Source: Actinomadura sp. KC06
GTDB taxonomy: Bacteria > Actinomycetota > Actinomycetes > Streptosporangiales > Streptosporangiaceae
DNA length: 64,000 nucleotides
NCBI RefSeq assembly: GCF_004348735.1
Contig: NZ_SMKT01000001.1
Location: 62,001-126,000, forward strand
Direction of reading: 5' to 3'
Shown: positions 58,538 through 64,000 of the stretch, piece after piece
Layout: each line of letters starts with the position of its first letter
Position numbering within the stretch: position 1 is the first letter of the stretch
The notes under the pieces: generated by a model
What the model was told of the DNA's origin: nothing
Database searches by the model: none
The model's input: the letters and a program-made list of their open reading frames with translations, nothing else
Position numbers and translations under genes: made by a program

Positions 58538-58558
58538 TCTCGAATCCCTTCTCGCCCG

Positions 58559-59803
58559 CTAGGCGACGGCCCGGTGGCCTTCGGCGGCCCGCCGGACGAC
58601 CGTGGCGGTGAACACCGCGGCCCCCGCCGCCACGACCGCGAGCAGCGCGAGACCGGCGGCGTAGGAGCCGTACGCCCCGTAGATCGAGCCCATCACCAGC
58701 GGCGGGACGAACCCGCCCAGACCACCCGCCGCGCCGACCACACCGGTGACCGCCCCGACCTTGTTCGCCGGAGCCAGCCGCGCCACCAGCGCGAACGTCG
58801 CACCGCTGCCCGCGCCGAGCGCCGCCGCCATCGTCAGGAACGCGATCGTCCCCAGCGGCATCAGCGGCGGCGCGAACGCCTGGACCGCCGCACCCACGAC
58901 CGTCACCGCCAGGGACACGAGCATCACCCGCACCGCGCCGATCCGGTCCGACAGCCACCCGCCGACCGGACGCATCACCACCGCCAGCAGCACGAACCCC
59001 GCCATCCGGTCCGCCGCGTCCGACTGCGACAGCCCGTACTGCGTCTTCAGATACGTCGGCAGATACACCGAGAAAGCCACATAGCCACCGAAGGTGACCG
59101 CGTACAGCGCCGACATCTGCCACGTGACGCCCAGCCGCACCGTCGCCGCCAGCCGCTTGGCGAGCGGCTCGCCGGGCGGCGTCCGTCCGGGCGCCTCCTT
59201 CAGGACGAACCAGGACACCACGGCATACAGCGCGAGCAGGACGGCCATCACCTCGAACGGGAACTCCATGCCGTAGCGGTCGACCTCTTTGACCGTCGTC
59301 AGCGCGCTGATCGCGGTGCCGCCCATCCCGGCCCCGAACACGCCGATCGCGAACCCGCGCCGCTCCGGCGGGAACCACGCGTTCACGAACGGCACGCCCA
59401 CCGCGAAGGTCGTCCCGCCGACGCCGAGGAAGAACCCGCCGACCAGGAGCGCCGCCAGCGACGAATGCCCCAGAAGCCCCAGATACAGGACGGGCACGAT
59501 CGTGATGAGCGACACCACCGGGAACATCACGCGCCCGCCGAACCGGTCGGTCAGCGCCCCCACCGGGATCCGTCCCACCGACCCGACCACGACCGGCACC
59601 GCCACCAGCAGCGACTGCTCGAACGACGACAGCTCCAGCGAATCCTTGAACCGCGGCCCCAGCGGGCTCAGCAGCGCCCACGCCCAGAAGTTCACGGCGA
59701 ACCCGATCGTGGCCACGGCCAGCATGACCATCGGCCGCGCGCCGGCGCCGGACCGTCCCGGCCCCGCCGGTCCGGGCCCGGTCTCCTGCCGCGTCCTCGT
59801 CAC
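58559..59803 (-). CDS. narK: nitrate/nitrite MFS transporter
   Basis: 414 aa, GTG at 59803 with GGGGCGG upstream. Twelve hydrophobic segments; nitrate-porter features include FAVNFWAWALLSPLGP near the N-terminus, GRIPVGALTDRFGGR, FFLGVGGTTFAVGVPFVNAWF and, in the second half, GAGSGATFALVARLAP. Imports nitrate and/or exports nitrite. It heads the narK-narGHJI operon. No NarL- or Fnr-type regulator gene is in the immediate vicinity. Confidence 0.93.
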   Translation of the reverse strand: MTRTRQETGPGPAGPGRSGAGARPMVMLAVATIGFAVNFWAWALLSPLGPRFKDSLELSSFEQSLLVAVPVVVGSVGRIPVGALTDRFGGRVMFPVVSLITIVPVLYLGLLGHSSLAALLVGGFFLGVGGTTFAVGVPFVNAWFPPERRGFAIGVFGAGMGGTAISALTTVKEVDRYGMEFPFEVMAVLLALYAVVSWFVLKEAPGRTPPGEPLAKRLAATVRLGVTWQMSALYAVTFGGYVAFSVYLPTYLKTQYGLSQSDAADRMAGFVLLAVVMRPVGGWLSDRIGAVRVMLVSLAVTVVGAAVQAFAPPLMPLGTIAFLTMAAALGAGSGATFALVARLAPANKVGAVTGVVGAAGGLGGFVPPLVMGSIYGAYGSYAAGLALLAVVAAGAAVFTATVVRRAAEGHRAVA

Positions 59804-59886
59804 CGTGCCGCCCCGTTTCCGCGATCACCCACCTCGGTCGCCGGGGATCTTCCCGAAGCTCGTCGCGGATAACCATGATCGGCTTC

Positions 59887-59930
59887 GGGCCGGGCTCACT
59901 CGGGGCGGGCCGGGCTCACTCGGGGCGGGG
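59887..59930. repeat. 20-bp tandem duplication near the marR remnant
   Basis: CGGGCTCACTCGGGGCGGGC (59891-59910) is repeated directly at 59911-59930 with one difference in the last base. The two copies carry the same stop-codon-containing sequence, so the duplication sits at the 3' end of the broken marR reading frame. Confidence 0.85.
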
Positions 59931-60130
59931 CCAGGGCGTCCGGAGAGGCGCTCGATGCCGGTGTTGAACCGCTTGAGGTAGGCGGCGAAGTCGGCGACGT
60001 CGTCGGGCGTCCAATCGGCCAGGACCTTGTCCAGGCTGCGGATGACGCCGTCGCGGTGCTCGGCGAGGTGCCGCTCGCCGCCGGCGGTGATGCGGAACCT
60101 GCGGGCGATGCCCCGGCACCGGACCTGGAG
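59916..60130 (-). pseudogene. MarR family regulator remnant (C-terminal half, frameshifted)
   Basis: The minus strand encodes only the wing and last helices of a MarR protein (FRITAGGERHLAEHRDGVI then LADWTPDDVADFAAYLKRFN, TGIERLSGR). The usual GRPWPRPE ending is present but one base out of frame after GR; in the shifted frame it ends at the TGA at 59918-59916. No DNA-binding helices precede it: the homology starts abruptly near 60120 and no start is seen. So the gene lost its 5' half and suffered a 1-nt deletion. Confidence 0.72.
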
Positions 60131-60138
60131 AGACACAC

Positions 60139-60267
60139 GTGGACGACCCCACACGCGCCGGCGCGCCCGCCGGACGTCCCGGCGGGATCGTGGCGGTGCT
60201 GGCGGTCGCCGGCGTCATCGCCGCGCTGATGCAGACCCTGGTGGTGCGGCTGATCGGCGAGCCCAAG
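60139..60267 (+). pseudogene. MFS transporter remnant (N-terminus only)
   Basis: GTG at 60139 with GGAG at 60127-60130. The first 43 residues (RPGGIVAVLAVAGVIAALMQTLVVRLIGEPK) match the opening helix of an MFS drug transporter of the DHA2 type, then the match ends abruptly and the frame runs on through unrelated AT-richer sequence into the sugar porter start. With the neighbouring marR fragment it is half of a decayed divergent regulator/transporter pair. Confidence 0.65.
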
Positions 60268-60287
60268 AATGCTTTGTGCATCGCATT
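60268..60287. promoter_or_regulatory. inverted repeat upstream of the sugar porter
   Basis: AATGC-N10-GCATT at 60268-60287, right where the MFS remnant ends and the sequence becomes less GC-rich. About 75 nt before the sugar porter start; a candidate operator for its promoter (perhaps IclR-like), not assigned. Confidence 0.35.
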
Positions 60288-60362
60288 CCAACGAAATAGC
60301 TCTTTTGAGCGGCTGGGGGTAAAAGCCGGGCGAGCGGACGTCGGCCGATCACGGGGGATGAT

Positions 60363-61799
60363 GTGCAGGGCTTTTCCGGTGCCCCCATCAGGGAGGGGCC
60401 GCTGACCGAGGTTCCCGCCGCGGGCCTGCGCCGGATCCGGCTGTGGGGGTTCCTCGTCGCGGTCGGCGGGTTCCTGTTCGGCTTCGACACCGGCGTGATC
60501 TCCGGGGCGCTGCTGTTCATCAGGTCCGACTTCGACATGAACTCCTTCGAGCAGGGCAGCGTGGTCAGCGTCCTGGTGCTGGGCGCGATGGTCGGGGCGC
60601 TGCTGGCCGGGCGGCTCGCCGACCGGTTCGGGCGGCGGCAGGCGCTCCGCCTGGAGGGCCTGGTGTTCCTCATCGGCACGGCCGTCGCCGCCTTCTCGCC
60701 CGGCTACGGGACGCTGCTGGCCGGACGGCTCGTCCTCGGCCTGGCCGTCGGCGCCGCGTCCGCGACCGTCCCGATCTACCTGTCGGAGATCTCGCCGAAG
60801 GACGTCCGCGGCCGGATGCTCTCGCTCAACCAGCTGATGATCACGATCGGCATCCTGGCCGCGTACGTGGTGAACGTCGTCTTCTCCGGCGCGGGGAACT
60901 GGCGGGCGATGATCGGGGCCGGGGCCGTCCCGGCGCTGGTGATCGTCGCGGCCACGCTGTGGTCGCTGCCGGAATCGCCGGTGTGGCTGCTGACGCGGGG
61001 CCGGAAGGGGCAGGCGCGGCGGCTGATCGCCTCGGTCACCAACCTGGCGACCGCCGACCGGCTCATCGAACGGTTCGAGCGCCGCCAGGAGACCGAGCGC
61101 CGCCAGGACGCCCTCCAGGGCCGCGACGCCCGGCGGCGTGAGGGGGCGCGCGCGCTGCTGGCCGCCCAGGTCCGCCCCGCGCTGGTCGTCGGGCTGGCGC
61201 TCGCGGCGCTCCAGCAGTTCGGCGGGATCAACACGATCATCTACTACGCGCCGACGATCATCGAGCAGACGGGGCTGACGGCGTCCAACGCCATCGTCTA
61301 CTCGATCGCCATCGGGGTCATCAACCTGGTCATGACGATCGTGGCGATCCGCGCCATCGACCGCTCCGGCCGCCGCCGGCTGATGCTGCTCTCGCTGGCG
61401 GCGATGACGGTGACGATGGCGCTGCTCGGCCTGGCGTTCGTGGCGGACTTCTCCTCGGTGCTGTCGCTGGTGTTCATGGTCCTCTACATCGCCGGGTACG
61501 CCGTCGGGCTCGGCCCGGTGTTCTGGACGCTGATCGGCGAGATCTTCCCGCCCCGCGCGCACGCGGCCGGGTCGAGCGCGTCCACGGCCGTGAACTGGGC
61601 GTCGAACTTCGTGGTGAGCCTCGTCTTCCTGCCGATCGCCCACGCGATCGGCCAGGGCGAGACGTTCTGGATCTTCGGGGCCATCTCCCTGCTCGGCCTG
61701 CTGTTCGTCGCCCGCTTCGTCCCCGAGACGAAGGGACGCGACTTCGAGCAGGTCGACGCCGACCTCCAATCCCGCTTCGGCCGCCACCCCACCGCCTGA
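60363..61799 (+). CDS. MFS sugar porter
   Basis: 478 aa, GTG at 60363 after GGGGG. Twelve membrane segments with sugar porter signatures: GGFLFGFDTGVISGALLF, GRLADRFGRRQALRLEG, GRLVLGLAVGAASATVPIYL, LNQLMITIGILAAYVVN, ESPVWLLTRGR, QQFGGINTIIYYAPTI and VPETKGRDFEQVD. Probably proton-coupled uptake of a hexose or polyol. Alone, with no sugar catabolic genes next to it. Confidence 0.93.
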   Translation: MQGFSGAPIREGPLTEVPAAGLRRIRLWGFLVAVGGFLFGFDTGVISGALLFIRSDFDMNSFEQGSVVSVLVLGAMVGALLAGRLADRFGRRQALRLEGLVFLIGTAVAAFSPGYGTLLAGRLVLGLAVGAASATVPIYLSEISPKDVRGRMLSLNQLMITIGILAAYVVNVVFSGAGNWRAMIGAGAVPALVIVAATLWSLPESPVWLLTRGRKGQARRLIASVTNLATADRLIERFERRQETERRQDALQGRDARRREGARALLAAQVRPALVVGLALAALQQFGGINTIIYYAPTIIEQTGLTASNAIVYSIAIGVINLVMTIVAIRAIDRSGRRRLMLLSLAAMTVTMALLGLAFVADFSSVLSLVFMVLYIAGYAVGLGPVFWTLIGEIFPPRAHAAGSSASTAVNWASNFVVSLVFLPIAHAIGQGETFWIFGAISLLGLLFVARFVPETKGRDFEQVDADLQSRFGRHPTA

Positions 61800-61820
61800 C
61801 CCTCCCCGTCTAGGGGTTTC

Positions 61821-62288
61821 TCATCGCTTGATGGTCTCCGGCACGCGGTCGTCGTACAGGCGATTCAGGTAGTCGACGAAGTCGAGACCGAACAATCCCA
61901 GATAGGGGCTGTACCCGCCGTAGACGCGCTGCCGGGTGCTCGCCATGAAGTACAGGCCGTAGGGCGTCTGTCCGAAGGGGTAGAGCGGCCCGTCCTCCGC
62001 GGCCGGTTCGTATTCATTGCGCAGCACCGTCCAGCTCATGTCGCTCAGTGTCGCCACCGAATCGAAGATGGTGCTGATCTCGGTGTCCTTCATCGAAAAG
62101 TGGGGGTGCACCAGTTCCAGCCCGTTGAGCGATCTGATGAACTGGCCGACGTCCCAGGGAATGTCGGCATAGCCGACCTGGGCGCACAGGGACACGTACT
62201 CCTCGGGGATTTCGAACGTCCGGTCTTCACTCCATCCGGCGGCGACAAGCCCATCGCGCGCTCTTTCGCTCAGCCCGTCGAATCGCAC
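61821..62288 (-). CDS. SUKH-3-like immunity protein
   Basis: 155 aa from GTG 62288, preceded by GGGGGG; an ATG at 62306 that overlaps the toxin stop is an alternative. ERARDGLVAAGWSEDRTFEI and AQVGYADIPWDVGQFIRSLN, then YPFGQTPYGLYFM and LGLFGLDFVDYLNRLYDD resemble the SUKH-3 family. These are immunity proteins encoded next to polymorphic toxins, often deaminases. It directly follows such a toxin gene and is less GC-rich than the rest of the window. Identification is by pattern only. Confidence 0.7.
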   Translation of the reverse strand: MRFDGLSERARDGLVAAGWSEDRTFEIPEEYVSLCAQVGYADIPWDVGQFIRSLNGLELVHPHFSMKDTEISTIFDSVATLSDMSWTVLRNEYEPAAEDGPLYPFGQTPYGLYFMASTRQRVYGGYSPYLGLFGLDFVDYLNRLYDDRVPETIKR

Positions 62289-62302
62289 GGCGCACCCCCC
62301 TT

Positions 62303-64000
62303 TCATCCCACATACCTCGCCCCTCCGCCGATGAGGATCGGAAGGCAGGATTCTGGGCAGGGGGCCACACTAACACCTGTACTTCTCTGCACGGTCGCGA
62401 ATTCCACGTTCCGCAAATCCGCCGCTTCGTCCGTCAAAGCGGTCGCCAAAGCCCCGTTGCAGGCCCTGATCTCCGCGCAGTTGTCCCAGGACCAGAACCC
62501 TTGGCCGCCGAGGTCCGCGCGTTCCGTAAGGGCGTCCTCGTAATAGGGATCTCCATGCCTGGCGCCGCTGAGTCCGGTCACGATGGGCCCCGGCTGCCCG
62601 TCGCCCCGGTCGATGAGCCGTGCGGCCGCCACTTTCTCCGCATCGTCCGGCGCGTCCGCCGCGGCGGCGCGGGCCGCCGCCGTCAGACAGTCGTCGTTGT
62701 GGACGAGTACGGTCGCCGTGCCCACGGCCACGTAGTAGGTGTGGGCGTTGGCGACGGTGAGGTTGTGGACGGTCTGGAACGGCCGAACCCGCGTCTTGAG
62801 TGCCGTGACCTGGACGTAGGCGCCCGCGCTGGTGCGGAGCCACATTCCCGGTTCGAGGTTCTCGGCCTTGACCCATCGGCCGATGTCGCCGGCGACCCAG
62901 AAGGGGTGTTCGCCGGTGGCGAGGACGACGCCGGTCTTGCCGCCGCGTGCGCCGTCGGTGTCGACGGTGACCGCGACGAGGGTCTTGACGCCGGTGCTTC
63001 TGACGGTGTCGACCACGACCTGCGGCCGGGTGGCTCCGGTGGCGGGGTCGGTCGCCGCGACCTTGTCGCCGGGTCTGATCTCCTGAATCGGCTTCCGGGT
63101 GCCGTCCGCCATCACCACCGTGGTGCCCGGCGAGAAACTGCTCCTGCACCCCGGATTCTGAGTTCTGGGCGGGCCGTCGGGTTTGGGAAGGCCATTGGCC
63201 TTGTCCTTCAGTTTCTTCGCCCGGAGGGCCTTGGCCAGCCCTATCAGGCCCTTGAGCAGCGCCGAGCCGAGGATCTCCTCGGGCCCGCCGACCATCATCA
63301 GCAGGACCGTCCCGCTAAAGGTGCCCATGTCCTTGAGCTTTTGTTTGAAAGTGCGCTGGACGAAGCCCCAGTGCGCCCTTTCATAAAGCTGGAGCGCCAG
63401 TTCCGTGACGGCGGCGTCGCCCATCTTGGTGTCCGGTATCGGGCAGCCGCCGCGCATCGGATTCATGTAGCAGTGGGCGGCCGGGGCGCCGTAGGTGTTC
63501 CGGCGGGTCTCCTCGGCCTTTTCCCAGGCCTTGTCGTAGGCCTTGCTGACGCCTGGGTTGAACCTTCGGCCGCCGGTGCAGGGGTTTTCGGGGATGGTGC
63601 CGCATTGGCCGCCGCCGTCGCGGAGCAGGCCGTCGGGGTCGCTGGAGACGACCGGGGTGTTGTCGGCGTAGGTGTAGCCGTTGAGCTGCTGCGGGTCGGA
63701 CGGCTTCATGAGCGGGTCCACGCTGGTGAACCGGCCGGTCTCGGGGTCGTAGTCGCGGGCGCCGAGGTGTGTCAGCCCGGTGGGGTCCTTGATGCCGCCG
63801 ACGAAGCCGCGCTCGTCGGGCCAGGCGTCGCCGGGTGTACCGCGTTCGGTGCCGAACGGGGTGAAGCGCCGCACGGTGGACTTCAGGTCGGCGGCGGCGA
63901 TGGCGACCTGGGCGGTGCCCTGGTGGTCGCCGGTCAGGAAGGTGAGGCCGCCGGCGGTGGTGCGCAGCGCGACGTTCTCACCGCCGTGGGTGTAGTAGCG
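62303..64000 (-). CDS. RHS-repeat/Hint polymorphic toxin, C-terminal part (runs off window)
   Basis: At least 565 codons; the gene continues beyond the right edge. First the RHS core end (TFLTGDHQGTAQVAI ... GARDYDPETGRFTSVDPLM, NGYTYADNTPVVSSDPDG). Then an Ala/Lys linker with a short hydrophobic patch (MGTFSGTVLLMMVGGPEE). A Hint autoprocessing domain runs from about 63148 (SFSPGTTVVMADGTRKPIQE) to 62696 (TVHNLTVANAHTYYV, then VLVHN). The last ~130 residues are the likely toxin: NCAEIRACNGALATAL and PCPESCLPIL match the CAE...CxC type of zinc deaminases (YwqJ-like), though CPESC has one residue more than the usual CxxC. Followed by an immunity gene. Confidence 0.82.
   Translation of the reverse strand, partial: RYYTHGGENVALRTTAGGLTFLTGDHQGTAQVAIAAADLKSTVRRFTPFGTERGTPGDAWPDERGFVGGIKDPTGLTHLGARDYDPETGRFTSVDPLMKPSDPQQLNGYTYADNTPVVSSDPDGLLRDGGGQCGTIPENPCTGGRRFNPGVSKAYDKAWEKAEETRRNTYGAPAAHCYMNPMRGGCPIPDTKMGDAAVTELALQLYERAHWGFVQRTFKQKLKDMGTFSGTVLLMMVGGPEEILGSALLKGLIGLAKALRAKKLKDKANGLPKPDGPPRTQNPGCRSSFSPGTTVVMADGTRKPIQEIRPGDKVAATDPATGATRPQVVVDTVRSTGVKTLVAVTVDTDGARGGKTGVVLATGEHPFWVAGDIGRWVKAENLEPGMWLRTSAGAYVQVTALKTRVRPFQTVHNLTVANAHTYYVAVGTATVLVHNDDCLTAAARAAAADAPDDAEKVAAARLIDRGDGQPGPIVTGLSGARHGDPYYEDALTERADLGGQGFWSWDNCAEIRACNGALATALTDEAADLRNVEFATVQRSTGVSVAPCPESCLPILIGGGARYVG

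Noticed and set aside
62696..63148. The Hint domain read as an intein.
   Set aside because: It is placed between an RHS core and a toxin tail with the PT-Hint style (SFSPGT, TVHNL, VLVHN); there is no split host protein or extein partner.

Overview
This is a very GC-rich window that looks like a chromosomal segment of a filamentous actinobacterium. The evidence is WhiA next to YvcK, RapZ and UvrC, an S-(hydroxymethyl)mycothiol dehydrogenase, a tlyA-nadK-recN-steA-steB block, GTG/TTG starts and GGAGG-type ribosome sites. The gene style suggests Streptosporangiales/Thermomonosporaceae (Actinomadura-like); that placement is an inference. No tRNA, rRNA, CRISPR array, insertion sequence or prophage was seen.

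Region by region. 1-4.2 kb: the actinobacterial uvrC-rapZ-yvcK-whiA operon (minus). 4.4-10 kb: an MscS-type channel, two neighbouring Tat/lipobox Rieske proteins and uvrA with a LexA-box-like site far upstream. 10.2-17 kb: an MBL-fold protein with a zinc ribbon, a mycothiol-dependent-type isomerase, then a tight three-gene minus operon: a PycTM-like membrane protein, a 1287-aa Crp-HTH/NB-ARC/TPR fusion, and a second stand-alone Crp/Fnr protein. 17.2-22 kb: MBL hydrolase, P-loop ATPase, mycothiol-dependent formaldehyde oxidation (mscR plus coupled MBL hydrolase) and a membrane-bound class III adenylate cyclase. 22-30 kb: SPW-repeat protein and TetR, divergent HxlR/MFS pair with a duplicated operator, MoxR/VWA pair, and a fused acyl-CoA dehydrogenase. 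30-41 kb: TerC under a yybP-ykoY-like riboswitch, then the tlyA, nadK, recN, steA, steB, PNPT transferase, murJ-like, GT4 run (minus). 41-51 kb: mixed housekeeping and unknown genes, including a 600-aa Arg/Gly-rich TPR protein. 51-60 kb: narK-narG-narH-narJ-narI, a complete respiratory nitrate reductase operon. 60-64 kb: broken marR/MFS remnants, an intact sugar porter, then a SUKH-type immunity gene and the C-terminal part of an RHS polymorphic toxin running off the window.

The most interesting locus is 11.8-17.0 kb. A small membrane protein resembling Pycsar effectors is translated just ahead of a DNA-binding/STAND fusion whose Crp-type cassette has lost its acidic residue, and a Crp protein that keeps it. 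A class III adenylate cyclase with all catalytic residues lies 3.4 kb away. Together they suggest a cyclic-nucleotide-sensing stress or defence module. Also noteworthy are the manganese-type riboswitch whose P1 strand is perfectly complementary to the terC ribosome site, and the RHS-Hint-deaminase toxin with its SUKH-3-like partner.
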